Assembly (NCBI GenBank): GCA_028564705.1
Contig: JAPXFQ010002718.1
Span: 1,550,001 to 1,614,000 of the forward strand
Length of the DNA: 64,000 nt
Source: Apricaphanius iberus
Taxonomy: Eukaryota; Chordata; Actinopteri; Cyprinodontiformes; Aphaniidae
Direction of reading: 5' to 3'
Shown: positions 1-12,047 of the stretch, piece after piece
Numbering within the stretch: the first letter of the stretch is position 1
How the letters are laid out: every line of letters begins with the position of its first letter
Program-made: the position numbers and the translations under genes
The notes under the pieces: generated by a model
Told to the model about the DNA's origin: nothing
Databases searched by the model: none
Seen by the model: the letters and a program-made list of their open reading frames with translations, nothing else

Positions 1-3000
1 TTTCTGAAACAGCTGCTTGACTTTATGACTCCACCATTCTCCCTAGTCCCAGCCGAGCTGCGCCGGCCATATGGTTGGATCATACTGGCTGGTAGATGTA
101 AACATAACATATGGTCGTGCCTGTTTTAAATGTTCATTTTATTATATTTTAGTTCAGATATAATGTTATACTTTCATTCTCCATTTTCCACCCCTGTAAA
201 ATAAAAAAAATATGTTCTTTTAATGAGGAAAAGTCTGTGACAAGAAGGAATAGAAAGTCAGGAAACCAGGTAAACTTTTTAGTATTTAGAAAGCTTTCTT
301 TCTGCTATGTATAAATAAATATAAGTTGATTTAATATTAACTGATGGCCGAAAAAAGGAGTCACATTCCCAATAAAATGACAAGCGAAGAGATCCTTACT
401 AAGTTTTATTGTTGCAAAACAAACTATGGTACAGCTAGATTTCATAGAATGTTGCATTAGGCACATTGAAGCAATAATTTTGAAATTGAGACGCCATGGC
501 CTGGTTACCCCTCATATTTTTTTTTAGACAAATGAGTCAAAACAATCATCCAAGAGCCAAGGAGCAGGTAAAGGTTTTACCATAAAAACAATAAGTAATG
601 GACATTACTCCTACGAGGTTTTTTTTTCCCAAAAATCCCCTACTGAAGAGGAAAAGCATGTTTAAAATGTGTTGCAGAAAATTTTGACCAGAAAAACACA
701 AAGACGATATAGTTTTGGTCAGTTAAGACCAAGGTTGATTTCTTTAGAATCATTCCATACTTTAGTGAAAGTTTTGTTCCGTGCGTTGCCCCAAAACAAC
801 ATGGCAAATGTAAAGCTTGATGGAAGGAACATCATGGTATGGGCAATCCTACCGTACCAACAAACCTCATATGTTCCAAGAAATATTTTATAAGAATTTG
901 AAGACAAAAAAGTGTAGCTTTGACAAAAACTCATTGGATGTAGCCAGGAAACTCTAGTTGGTGTTGATCCTGCCAACTTCAATTTTGTACCTTTCCTCAC
1001 AATATACCTTAAAACATGTTTTATTAAACTTATTTTACTCACTTTCTGTATGCAAATTATATAAATATCTTGCAACAAAACAGTTCAGATCTCATGTATA
1101 TTTTAATTTAATAGTGTATTACTTTCTAGAAAATGTGTTGTATCCAGTTCAACCCTATTTAATCCAATTCTATTTAACAGGTTACAATCCCTTAGCACAA
1201 GGTGACCTCCTATGATTACTATTTTTTTGGAGTCATGTAACCACAATTTCTTACGAAAAATTAGGAGCATATTTTAAATAAACATATTTTAAAATATTAG
1301 CTTTCAAAGCTAATTTTAAATGTCTCTCTGGAAGGTTAAAACTAAGACATGGTCGATACAAATCTCGATTTTTTAGATCACTTCATGTTCTTTGAAAAAT
1401 GTATTGACTTTCCAGTTCGTGATGTTCCCATCTTTTGCCACTGCATGGTTTATTGAAAGATGCTATGTTTAATTTTACCCAAAGGTTAGTAAGAATGTCA
1501 GTCTACTCAGGCCCTAAAATGTGATATGGCTTCCTTGTATATATCAATGACAGCTTTATTTCATAAACACTTTATTGGCACACACCTAAACTATTTTAGG
1601 GAACCTGTAGTCACAGAAGGTAATTAACGTAGAGACGTGTCTTGTTATTAATTAATATTGCGGAAATTTGTTAACCTTGGGTTTGATGTCATTCCCAGAT
1701 CCAAGTTCTGACCTCAGACATAAATAGAGGCACTGGCACTGATTCCTAGTTTAATGCTCAGATTCTATAACTTTTTTTTCTTTTTTTTTTAATAGCAATT
1801 CCCTTTTCAAAAGGCTTTTAATGAAGCCAAGATCCACCTTCTTTGACCAGGCAGTATCTCGCTATCAAATACTTGTTCTTTCCACTGTATATAAATGCAA
1901 TCCATTATTTCAAAAGCTCATACTCTAAATCTCATTATTTTGGTCATGATTTCTGTCACATGACAATATGTGAGGCTCTGATTGTGGATGAACCTGTAAC
2001 TCTTTGCTGCTTTGCTTAGCTCTTTATTCTCTGCAACAGACCGGAGCTTCTATTACTGGATGTAATACTCCATCCTACCACCGTCTGTGAACAAGAGACA
2101 GACATACAGTACTTAAACTCTCCCGCTTGGGGCTGATACTGACCCCTGACCCAAATCATAATCTTCTTAGCTATTTATTCAAATGACATTGTCAGGATGC
2201 AACATGATGACAGAGGTTCTGTGTCAGCCTCCGGCACTCTTTGCTTTAAAGCGTTGAACAGATTTTTCCATACTAATCAAGCTGTATATTTGCAAAAGTC
2301 TGTATTTATTTATAATAACCAAGTCAGCTCCATGGCCTTGCATTTATCTCAAAGGAGTTTAACTTAAACTTTAATAATTCTATTCCTGTGGAGAAATCAT
2401 CGGAGGGTTTCGTGTTCTGCTTTTCAGATATTAATCATCCACTTCATCTTAGGCCACTTGAGCCTTTTTCCTCTAAACATAATTGCACCTTTGGGAAAGC
2501 TGCCATCAGAAGCCCTCTCATGGGCCAAAGTGTGGGAGAGTTCCTCTGTGCTGCCTCACAATGAGCCAAGGAAACACAAAGTAACATCTCAATTGTTCTC
2601 TTGAGGTGATGAGACAGCAGCCATTTTCCCCCTGTGTTTCACCATCTCTTCCACTGTCACTGTTGGTTTCCTTCGCTCACGGGATCTGTTTGCTCACAGT
2701 GACAGCTACTCCCTTCTTTTCTTTGAAGGGGGACAACTATCACATACACTGGTTAACCATTAAAGCAGGCTTGGTTGGCACATTGTGATGTTCCGAAAGC
2801 TGCTAAAAGCCTAGTTTTATGTTTTATTTATCCCTCAGGCTCACTTTTTCCTCCGACAGAGAGTGGTTTTTGAAGAAAAGCTCTCCAACACATAATGCTT
2901 GTAGAGGTTATCCTTACAAATTCTGGCAAACAAAATTTTGTACGTGTGACAGCTACCATCACACAGTGCTTGTTGTTGGCAGCGTGAGTCGGTCTTTAAT

Positions 3001-4051
3001 GTGTTTGCATGTGGGATTTTCTTCCTTACTGATGCTGAATTTGTGATGAGTATGAACCAAACACAAAAGCAGAGAATATGTGTATGCGCTCAATAAAGCT
3101 GTTCACAGTGAGAAAACTGCTGGCTGGGTTGGTATAAAAAAAATGGGACGTGATTTTATTATTTAATTGGATATTTTATTTTATTCAATTTAAATGAAGC
3201 ACCATTTGGTTCAGTTACCTCAATGGGTTGTCTCTTAAACAGCCTTTGAGTAAGTCACTTTGTTTGGGAAGATCATAACCAAAATCAATGCCATCAACCT
3301 GGGTGCAATTATTTAAGTGTTTTAACTTTGACTGTTTTACAGTTAACATTACAAATGTAAAAGAAAAATATTATTTGATGTGCAAAGCGTAAGAATATAG
3401 GATGACCAAACATCCTCTTGTCACTGGACGCGTCCCCTTTTCCCCGTTCTCTTTGGGGCATTGGGGGATATTTGCTGATTAAGGAACATGGGTTTTTTAC
3501 TAGTTTTTCAATGGACGAATAGGAATACTTATATTGACTGGTGCGTCTTTCATGTGACCTTATCCGTTCATAGACAGAACAGACAGTGATGTATGGTGCA
3601 GCACTGTCAAAGGAAAAGTGTAACTTTACTGAAGAACTGCAAAAGATACTCTCTTGGCTCACAACAAATGGGTGGTGGAGTGCACTGTGCACATAGCTGC
3701 AGTATGTATTTCTGTGTTGTGTATGACAAAGATGCCAAAGATCATGTAGGAGTGGCGTCTCTGGTATAAGTTAGTTGGGGCACAACAACTCAACAGCTAT
3801 TAGCAGCAAATAATTCTTCTATGATACATACAATGTGACTTTGATTCATATTAAATTAAACACATAAAATAGTACAAATCTACACACTACAAAGGCAATT
3901 TTATATAAATGTATTGAAAAATAAAAACTTTTTTATACATGACACTACAAATCAAGGATCACTTACCAGTTTTTTTTATTTCTTCATCAAACACATGCAG
4001 ATATTTCATCTGAGTTAACTTTTTTAATAACTGTATAATCCCCTTTAAATA
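1..4051. other. Upstream AT-rich DNA, no gene recognised
   Basis: I see no coding region with a recognisable motif here. Short open frames at 669-893 (+), 719-1078 (-) and 3309-3692 (-) lack splice context or family signatures. A stretch around 820-850 reads NIMVWAIL in frame, faintly like the VMVWG motif of Tc1 transposases, so a very old transposon relic is possible but not supported by termini. Long A/T homopolymers are scattered through it. Confidence 0.5.
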
Positions 4052-4053
4052 TA

Positions 4054-4259
4054 CAGGTGCTGGCCAGTAAATTAGAATATCATCAAAAAGTTGAATTATT
4101 TCAGTAATTCCATTCAAAACGTGAAACTTGTATACGGTATACTTTCCTTCCACACATAGTGATATATTTCAAGTGTTTATTAATTTTCATTTTTATTATT
4201 ACAACTGACAGCTAATGAAAACACCAAATTCAGTATCTCAGAAAATTAGAATATTCTGA
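4054..4259 (+). repeat. Left inverted repeat of the Tc1 element
   Basis: This arm pairs with 5459-5662 in reverse complement. The outer part is nearly identical between arms; the middle is more diverged; the inner end again carries GAAAATTAGAATATTCTG, related to the outer terminus. In IR/DR transposons the outer and inner repeats are the transposase-binding sites. Confidence 0.9.
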
Positions 4260-4370
4260 AAAGCCTCAATATAGAAGACACCTGGTGCCACTCTAATCAG
4301 CTGATTAACTCAAAACACCTGCAAAGGCCTTTAAAAGGTCCCTCAGTCTTGTTCTGAAGGCTCCACAATC

Positions 4371-5375
4371 ATGGGGAAGACTTCTGACTTAACAGCTGTC
4401 CAAAAGACGACCATTGACACCTTGTACAAGGAGGGCAAGACACAAAAGGTGATTGCTAAAGAAGCTGGCTGTTCGCAGAGCTCTGTGTCCAAGCACATTA
4501 ACAGACAGGCGAAGGGACGGAAAAAATGTGGTAGAAAAAAGTGTACAAGCTCTAGGGATAACCGCACCCTGCAGAGAATTGTGACGACAAACCCATTCAA
4601 AAATGTGGGGGAGATCCACAAAGAGTGGACTGCAGCTGGAGTCAGCGCTTCAAGAACCACCACGAAGAGACTCATGAAAGACATGGGATTCAGCTGTCGC
4701 ATTCCGTGTGTCAAGCCACTCTTGAACAAGAAACAGCGTAAGAAGTGTCTCGCCTGGGCCAAGGACAAAAAGGACTGGACTGCTGCTGAGTGGTCCAAAG
4801 TTATGTTTTCTGATGAAAGCAATTTTTGCATTTCCTTTGGAAATCAAGGACCCAGAGTCTGGAGGAAGAGCGGAGAAGCACAGAATCCAAGTTGCATGAG
4901 GTCCAGTGTAAAGTTTCCACCGTCAGTGATGGTGTGGGGTGCCATGTCATCTGCCGGTGTTGGCCCACTCTGTTTCCTGAGGTCCAAGGTCAATGCAGCC
5001 GTCTACCAGGAAGTTTTAGAGCACTTCATGCTTCCTGCTGCTGACCAACTTTATGGGGATGCAGACTTCACTTTTCAACAGGACTTGGCACCTGCACACA
5101 GTGCCAAAACCACCAGTACCTGGTTCAAGGACCATGGTATCCCTGTCCTTGATTGGCCAGCAAACTCGCCTGACCTTAACCCCATAGAAAATCTATGGGG
5201 TATTGTGAAGCGGAAGATGCAATACGCTAGACCCAACAATGCAGAGGAGCTGAAGACGACTATCAGAGCAACCTGGGCTCTCATAACACCTGAGCAGTGC
5301 CACAGACTGATCGAGTCCATGCCACGCCGCATTACTGCAGTGATGGAGGCAAAAGGAGCCCCGACTAAGTATTGA
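4371..5375 (+). CDS. Tc1-family DD34E transposase, apparently intact
   Basis: This 334-residue protein would bind the element's inverted repeats and catalyse cut-and-paste transposition into TA. The N-terminal third holds a paired-like DNA-binding region with a helix-turn-helix (KVIAKEAGCSQSSVSKHI, about residues 25-43), followed by a basic GRKKCGRKK stretch that may serve as AT-hook or nuclear-localisation signal. The catalytic domain shows the three acidic residues: the D of FSDES, the D of FQQDLAPAHS and the E of PIENLWG. Exactly 34 residues separate the second D and the E. No stop or frameshift interrupts it, and the length is normal for fish Tc1 transposases (about 340). The ATG lies in GGCTCCACAATCATGGGG context, about 110 bp inside the left repeat. 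Whether it is active cannot be told from sequence alone. Confidence 0.93.
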   Translation: MGKTSDLTAVQKTTIDTLYKEGKTQKVIAKEAGCSQSSVSKHINRQAKGRKKCGRKKCTSSRDNRTLQRIVTTNPFKNVGEIHKEWTAAGVSASRTTTKRLMKDMGFSCRIPCVKPLLNKKQRKKCLAWAKDKKDWTAAEWSKVMFSDESNFCISFGNQGPRVWRKSGEAQNPSCMRSSVKFPPSVMVWGAMSSAGVGPLCFLRSKVNAAVYQEVLEHFMLPAADQLYGDADFTFQQDLAPAHSAKTTSTWFKDHGIPVLDWPANSPDLNPIENLWGIVKRKMQYARPNNAEELKTTIRATWALITPEQCHRLIESMPRRITAVMEAKGAPTKY

Positions 5376-5458
5376 GTGCTATACATGCACATTCTTTTCA
5401 TGTTCATTCTTTTCAGTTGGCCAACATTTAAAAAAAACATTTTTTTTCATTGGCCTTT

Positions 5459-5662
5459 AAAATATTCTAATTTTTTGAGATACCAAATTTGGAGTTTTCA
5501 TTAGTTGTCACTTATAAATATCAAAATTAAAAGCAATAAACATTGGAAATACATTGGTCTGTGTGCATTGCATGAATATAATGTACAAGTTTCATGTTTT
5601 GAATGGAATTATTGAAATAATTCAACTTTTTGATGATATTCTAATTTACTGGCCAGCACCTG
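5459..5662 (-). repeat. Right inverted repeat of the Tc1 element
   Basis: Reverse complement of the left arm. The outer 79 bp differ at two sites, both A/G differences. The inner copy AATATTCTAATTTTTTGAGA corresponds to the inner direct repeat of the left arm. Confidence 0.9.
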
Positions 5663-5664
5663 TA

Positions 5665-7039
5665 TAATCATCTTTTCCAATCCTTGGAATGATTTTAAAT
5701 CCACTGGATGGTGACATCCTTAATGTTGAATCTCAATTTTCTTACCGACCAAGGCACGCAGTTTCCCCCCTTAAAGCTCGGCTTCAAGTCGAACCAGAGA
5801 GAGGGAAATCAAGCAGTTTCTCCCCTTTGCGCACAGCTTGGAGAGCTGAACGAGAGAGAATAGGATCACTTCCTCATTGTTTGTTTTAAATTTCGCGGGG
5901 CTCCTTCCCCGTACTTCCACTGTCCAGTTAGGTTGGGGGAAGACCCCGATGAGACAGCTAGTGTTCTGACCATTCGGTGTAGAGGGACTTATCGTAGCCC
6001 GTAGTGTAAAGGTGGTCTTCAAAAAGTGGAAAGACAGACATGATGAGGTCAAAAGTAATAGTGTATCAACTAATTGAATTGTGTATATATATAAAAAAAA
6101 ATCACATCATATGCAGATGCTTTGTTTTGCATTGTCATGTTTTTGAGTTACCTAAAAGAAAATTACCTATAATTGCAGCTGTAACAGAAACATAAAGACA
6201 AATGAAAATTGGTATGGTTATGTGAAGGCAAGGAATAGACCAATTAGCTGCTTTTTCAAATATTCAAATTAAATACTTAATAAAACCAAATTTCTTTACA
6301 GATTAAAACTAGAACAGTATAGAGCACTTCGCTAAAACAGCTTAACACCACCCCCCCCACGCTGATCTGGATCACCTCCAAATTCGAATCACTTCTTACT
6401 GGTCCCTTTGCAGACATTTCCTGGAACCAATAACACTTTGAGTTATGCTGCCAACTAACAGACAAACAAACCTGGCCAAAAGCATAATGAAAAAAAAAAA
6501 CAAGTGAAGCTCAACATTCTGATAAAACTAACTTTTATTAATGTCTCCCAATGAGAAATTCTTTTAGTGATTATGTTGTCACACTGTAGCTTCATGTCGA
6601 GTTTTGAATAATATTCAGTTATTTATGCAGTCCCTTTCTTACTTTCCCTGTTTCTAGGGAAGCAGTCTTAGAGTGAGGCGGAGTGAATTGGCCTCATTGA
6701 GCTATATTTGCTGGTGCTTGATGAATAGTTTCCTGCAGTTCGTGTAAAAAAATAAAGAAGTTGGCAAGACGTGCAACTGTAGCCCACCTTGTGGAACCTG
6801 AGAGACTGCAGAAACTACAAGAAAACTCAATAGGCTATATTAGATCTATTTTCCTTCAGAAAAACGCATTGGCAACTATGAAGATTTTATATCAAATCAC
6901 AGTTATACAAATAAAGTTACATTTTTTAATGATATTTTTTTTACTAATCTCCATAAATCGAGGAAAAAGGAATATTACATAGGGATGAGCGAGTACAGCA
7001 TTATCTGTATCTGTTAACCCATATGAATTATCAGTATAT
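5665..7039. other. Non-coding stretch, no gene recognised
   Basis: AT-rich sequence after the Tc1 insertion. It contains a short poly-C run near 6350-6358 and no open frame with a recognisable motif. I see no transposon termini here. Confidence 0.5.
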
Positions 7040-9030
7040 GTATATGTACTCGGATGGGCGGGACCTGATCCAGAAGTGGGTGGGGCTTAACCAGGAAGTG
7101 GGTCTGGTTGTCTTGAAATGGGCATGGCTTTAACCTGTATGTGTTTTTAAGCATGCAATTGATGTGGGTTGATCAGAAATTGTTATATCAGCCATATTGG
7201 CACTGGACGTGGCTCCTGGGTCTTGGTCCAATTACTCTGCAGGGTGCTGGAGTCGGGCCCATTGGCCGGTGTCAGTCGGCCTCTGCGGTGGGCTGGCCGG
7301 GTGGTGGAATGAGGGCTGGTGGGTGGGGGCGCTGGGTTTGGTTGCTTCCTGGCCATTGGACAGCAATAGCAGGAGTGGTGGATGTCGGCCTGGTGGGTTG
7401 GCCGCCTGGGGCCTCGATCTGCTCACGGGCAAGGCATGGTGTGGCCAGGTTATCTGACTCGATGGTGCGCTACCTCAGGTTCCTACCTCAGCGCAGGGGC
7501 CCTTGGTGGGCTAGCAGTTTTGGGTGACTCTAGAGGAGTTTCCGTATTCACTGCCCGGTGGTGGCCTGAGTCCCAATTTTACTTGTACAACTTAGACACT
7601 TTCACTCTCAACATTTACATGAGACACTCATATATAGGGACATGGCGGTGGATACACCGGAGCACTGGAGGCTGAGCCCTTTAAGGAGCCTCGCCCTCTG
7701 CTTTACTGCATCTAGACACTGAGGGCCCGGGGTTGGGGGGGCGGGGAGCATTCCCATGTCCCATGTGTTTTAAGTGCACGTTAGAACAACACCACATTCG
7801 AGCGGGGGGAGAGAGGTTGGGGGTCTTCCCACGCCCCTGTTCATTTGACCATTAGGTCCAGGGGGTAAATCAGGCTGTCTGGTTGGGGATCTGGGCTGGT
7901 GGGTACTCTTGCCATGGTGGGGGCTTTGGCGATCTGCTTGTCCACATCCTGGTGGGCAGGCGGTTCGTCTCCCAGTTGCAGGTTGCTCTATTGGTGCGTT
8001 TGTCCCTGGGCCTGGGAGTATAGAGTATGTATGGGGCGTATGAATGAGTGTACAGCATCCTTTTTCAGGTGTCCTGTGTTGGTGAGAATGTGTGTGCGTA
8101 AGAGGTAGGGTACGCATAATTGTCTCTGTATATCTATGTCTACCCCTCAGGTTGGGTCTTTGGCTGCCCTCTGGGCTGGCGCATCTCAGGCCTGGCTGGT
8201 CCTAGGTGGGTCGGGTGTGTCGGGCTGCTGGTGTTTCAGGCTGATGTCCTCCTTGGATTGACTGGGGCACCTCTTATGGGGGTGCCAGGGTTGAAGAGTA
8301 GCTTGTCTGCTGGCCGGTGGGTCGGTAGGGACCATGTCTGGCGCCCGTGCTGGGTTGTTGGCGGTGGGGATTGGCCCAGGGTGATGGTGGTGTGTGTTGT
8401 CCGTTGGCAAGCTGCTGGTCCCTCCTGCCTTGTGGCCCTGCGCCGGTCCGCTTTTGGCCCCTGCGCTCTGGTGGGCTCTGGACGTATACGCCTCCGACCT
8501 CCTTCATGTCTGCATCGATTCCTGTAGGACGGATTGATTGCTCCTTACACCAGCTATCAATCACTTGCACGGGGAAACATGATTTACACCTGCATGCTCA
8601 CACACACACATAGGTGTGGGGACATTGGTGTCTACGGACATAATCTTGAGCTGAGGTTATCGTCAATAGATAGTTGGTACCAGGAGCTTACCAGAAACAT
8701 TAGTGTTGTGTTCATTAATCAATTTTTGTGTGTAGTGAATGTGTAGTTCTTAGTTCATATTAATAGATCTGTTTTGTTAATGTTGTTCTGTTCTTCTCTG
8801 CCATCCAACAGATGTGGGGGACTGGGATGTTTTCTTGTGTTCGTTGTTTGCCTCCCTATCTTGTATCGTCAGTTCACACTACCGGTCCTGTTTCTGTTCT
8901 TCATCTTCTTTCTTTCTTTCTTCTTTTCTCAATTTCGTGTCCATAACTTCAAGAAATTAAAACCACAGTAATCACTTATCAAGATTTGTTATGCATATAT
9001 ATCAAGTAAAAAAAAAAAAAGAAAAAAAAG
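7040..9030 (+). repeat. GC-rich block, probable unassigned dispersed repeat with A-rich tail
   Basis: From about 7040 to 8630 the sequence is abruptly G-rich on the + strand (long GGTGGGTNGG-type runs) in an otherwise AT-rich window. It yields long open frames in several frames on both strands (for example 7141-7527, 7770-8117 minus, 8120-8527), as expected of composition bias. None of these frames shows a domain I recognise. The block fades through T-rich sequence (8760-8960) into an A-rich tract at 9007-9030. A repeat unit with a tail, such as a retrotransposed non-coding RNA or a non-autonomous retroelement, would fit. I do not recognise the family, and no target duplication was identified. 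Confidence 0.45.
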
Positions 9031-10169
9031 AAATTGTTATATTTATTGCTGATTAGAAAACTATGTATATAACATCAGCATTGATTTTCAGATCAATGGT
9101 TCTGATAACAAACAAACAATATACAGAACAAGTTTTGCAACAATGAATACAACAGTTGGTTGCAAGTATGAAGTAAAATGTAATGAATTTTCATCACAAC
9201 ATAACTTTCATTTTTTTCATAATCCGTGTGATTTTATTTTTTTGTTTTTACATTTTTTTATATCCACACCAGGTCTGTGTGTGTAGCTAATTGATTTGTA
9301 ATATAGTTTTATACCATAACTAACTTTATTTATTTAATAAAATAAAATAACATTTGATGTTTCAGTCCCAGACCCACCCTTGGCCCTTTTGCCCCTCTTT
9401 ATTAACCTCCTGGTTAGCAGCACTTAACATTTAGCAATAGTCACTTATTAATCATTCTAAAAACTCATAGGAGTCTCTGTGTCAGAAGAGAGTGAGAAAT
9501 GTTCTCACTTTGGTCGGAGCACGGCATTAAGTCTGTAACTTTGTTTTTTGCCGGACCAACGCAATAGATGCGCTCTGGGGCCAAAAGAGCTGGAAAATCC
9601 CCCAACTTAATCCGTTGCCAGAGTAACCATCGCGCGGCTGAAATAAAAGGAAAACAGATGTGAGGTTGGTTAAAACATGTTTTAATCATTAATATTTGGG
9701 AGGATGTAAAAAGTAATTAAAACTGCAACTTCTGTCATTCACTTGAAGACTGTTGTGAAAACTTGTGGATGGCTTGCAAATCACGTAGGTGACCTATTTT
9801 GGATTCAAAACGGCGAACTTCGCCAAAAGGTGATGATTTTCCATGACAGGAATGAGGAAACTGTACCCCATAGCAGCTTTCTGGGCAAAATGCAAGTGTA
9901 ACACATGTTTTATTATCCTCTCATAAGAAATGGGGAGTGTTTATGAAAAGATATCAGGATATCAACAGTTAGATATTAGGAGAAATTCAGGAGTATGGTG
10001 GCTCCGGGACGCAGACACAGTCAGCTAACCAACAGAATTTTTATTCAATCCGAGCACAGGTATTTACTCGTATGATACTCATACTAGGCAAAAGTGCTTC
10101 ATCCGTACCGGATACCTGTTTAAGCAGAGTATCCGGTTCAACTCTAATATTATGCTTTTCAAGAACATC
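9031..10169. other. Non-coding stretch, no gene recognised
   Basis: Mostly AT-rich sequence. A short minus-strand frame at 9465-9689 has no recognisable motif. I see nothing else supportable here. Confidence 0.45.
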
Positions 10170-10425
10170 CACAGACAGTCTCGGCAGATGACCGCTTGTG
10201 CTGAGCTTGGTTCTGCCGGAGGTTTCTTCCTGTTAAAAGGGAGTTTTTCCTTTCCACTGTCGCTTCATGCTTGCTCAGTGTGAGGGGTTGCTGAGAATTA
10301 CACGACGCAATCTTCTGTGGTTCTCTAATTTCTACATTAAATGTAATAACTCTTCTTGTAAAGTGTCTTGATATGACATCTGTTGTGAAACGGCGCTATA
10401 CAAATAAACTGAATTGAATTGAACT
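10170..10425 (+). repeat. 3' tail fragment of an L2/CR1-like fish LINE
   Basis: The stretch contains TTTCTTCCTGTTAAAAGGG, TTTTTCCTTTCCACTGTCGC and TTGCTCAGTGTGAGG, and ends CAAATAAACTGAATTGAATTG. The same ordered blocks recur at 53250-53519 with clear divergence, so this is a dispersed family. A short GAATT-type simple-repeat tail preceded by AAATAAA is typical of L2/CR1-type LINE 3' ends in fish. Only the untranslated tail is present; no reverse transcriptase is linked to it. Confidence 0.75.
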
Positions 10426-10475
10426 TATCATTGTCAACATTTGTCTTTACAACTCAGTAATTAAATATGTTTAGT

Positions 10476-10909
10476 TTATTGATCCACCTGAAAAATAAAG
10501 CAATCTTTAGCTGGATAACAGCTGAAAATGAATTCACTTATGTGTTGTATGGAGGCAGCCAACTTCTTGTTTGAATGTTGTTGAATTATGGTCTGGAGAC
10601 TAGCATCAGTGCTACATAAATTTGATCTCATTGCTCTGGAACCGAACGTTGCTCGCTTGATGCCGTGTCTGTGGTTGTTGTGTTGAAACATCCAGTTAAA
10701 GGGCAATTTCTGTTTTGATGAATTGAAACTGACCCATGATTCCTGGTATTTGGTAAATAGAGCAGACACCAGTATGACAAACATTCCCACAGCATGACGC
10801 TAGAGCCATCACTTTTCTCAACGTGCTGTAGCTTAAAATGAACGTTTGGCAGTGTTGAAATGTTGCAGTTATTCTCTATACACAAGTCGATATGTACTGT
10901 AACCTCCAT
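10476..10909 (-). pseudogene. Possible decayed Tc1-like transposase fragment
   Basis: Two overlapping minus-strand frames contain SSVMLWECLS, resembling the SIMLWGCFS motif of Tc1 transposases, and further on MFQHNNHRH, at the position where FQQDNDPKH would be expected. The order is right for a Tc1 catalytic domain, but the catalytic aspartate is changed to N and a frameshift separates the pieces. No terminal repeats were found. The call rests on two weak motifs only. Confidence 0.3.
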
Positions 10910-11840
10910 TTCTCCATGTTTTTTCTATCAGTGGGAACAGTGACAGATCTATACCACAATTTTAAGGGAGCCAGGCTAGGGCCACCTGTTCCGTTAGAGA
11001 GGCAAATTATTTAGAAAATAACACAGCAGCAAAAAAAAGATATTTATTCAGCCACTAATTGGGCAAGTTCTTCCACTTAAAAAGATGAGAGAGGCCTGTA
11101 ATTTTCATCATAGGTATACTTCAGCTATGAGATACAAAATTAGTTTAAAAAAATCTGGAAAATCACAAGGTCGGATTTTCAAAAAATGAATTAGCAAATT
11201 ATGGTTTTATTTTTTTTAGCTGCTGAGCTTCAGAGATGAACTGAATATATAGTAAACACTACAGGTTGCCCGTGGAAGCACTTTATATTATTCTTACATA
11301 GGTACATTACTTGTTGACTTAGTTTAATACTTTATACTATGATTATCATTGTATTAGAAAAAACTGCCTCCGCTTTATATTTATTTTGTAATTATATTTA
11401 GGTATTATGTATCAATTTGTTCACTGTACTCTTTAAAATACCAGATTTTACACATAGTTTTGTACTTTTTGTCTGATTAAATTATTAAAAAATAATAATA
11501 ATTGCCTATAGAGCTGGTCTGAGGTTCTGATCAGCTACTCAGTGACTATTTGAGCAGCATTTTTTACATATCTCTATTTTACTCTGCATATTACCCTACT
11601 TTACCTTTCTACTCAAACAAAAATATGTTGAATATGTTAACTCTTACTCAAGAAACGTTTTTGTGTACTCTAACCACGTCTGGTCACAACATATAAACAT
11701 GCCAGGATGCTTCCAGACCATAGACCAGGGGTACTCAAATGCAACTCTTAAAGGGCCATAAAGATATTTTGACCCAGTCAAAGATCCATACATTATCTTT
11801 TGTCAATTAATAAAATTTCAATTCTGTTAATTTATAAAAG
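10910..11840. other. Non-coding stretch; repeat remnant near the end
   Basis: No gene seen. GACCAGGGGTACTCAAATGC near 11726-11745 looks like the terminus of a hAT-type MITE common in fish. The Ty3/Gypsy element that follows landed about 100 bp beyond it. I did not find the matching other end with certainty. Confidence 0.4.
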
Positions 11841-12025
11841 TGTGGCTGACCACCAGGAGGCTCCACTCTCACCTATAAAAGAGAATGTTTACATTCAAAA
11901 AATAGATACATTTTTGGTGCGATGAGGGAGTGTTTTAAGTGTTGTGTTATGACTTACCGTTAGCAGTTGGAGTTGATTAAACGAGCTGATCGGATCTAAC
12001 TGTGTCGTCCTTTCATTCCTCCACA
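11841..12025 (+). repeat. 5' LTR of Gypsy-1
   Basis: It starts TGTGGCTGACC and ends TCCTCCACA. A TATA-like TATAAAA occurs at 11874-11880. The corresponding positions in the 3' LTR read CAGAGAA, so the box has been lost there. A primer-binding site would begin right after it (TTAGTGACCCCG, 12026-12037); I cannot assign the tRNA. Confidence 0.92.
11874..11880 (+). promoter_or_regulatory. TATA-like box in the Gypsy-1 5' LTR
   Basis: TATAAAA sits 34 bp into the LTR, a plausible position for an LTR promoter. It survives only in the 5' copy. Confidence 0.4.
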
Positions 12026-12047
12026 TTAGTGACCCCGTTTTTTGAAC

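Larger units (their letters stand above)
4054..5662 (+). mobile_element. Complete Tc1/mariner transposon with long inverted repeats
   Basis: The element starts CAGGTGCTGGCCAG and ends with its exact reverse complement. It is flanked on both sides by the TA dinucleotide (4052-4053 and 5663-5664), the target duplication of Tc1/mariner transposons. The inverted repeats are about 205 bp. Within the outer 79 bp the two arms differ at only two positions. Each arm carries an inner copy of the outer AAATTAGAATAT motif (about 4243-4254 and 5461-5472), so the layout is the IR/DR type known from fish Tc1 elements. A single uninterrupted transposase gene lies between the arms. Arm similarity and the open gene suggest a fairly recent insertion. 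Confidence 0.95.

Noticed and set aside
669..893. Tc1 transposase relic on the + strand
   Set aside because: Only one faint motif (NIMVWAIL); no neighbouring catalytic motifs or terminal repeats.
719..1078. 119-codon minus-strand frame
   Set aside because: AT-rich low-complexity translation without recognisable motif or splice context.
4343..4847. Minus-strand frames of 162 and 65 codons opposite the transposase
   Set aside because: They are antisense shadows of the Tc1 transposase gene.
7141..8613. Overlapping open frames of 60-135 codons on both strands as possible genes
   Set aside because: They arise from strong G/C bias, overlap on opposite strands, and show no domain, start context or splice signals.
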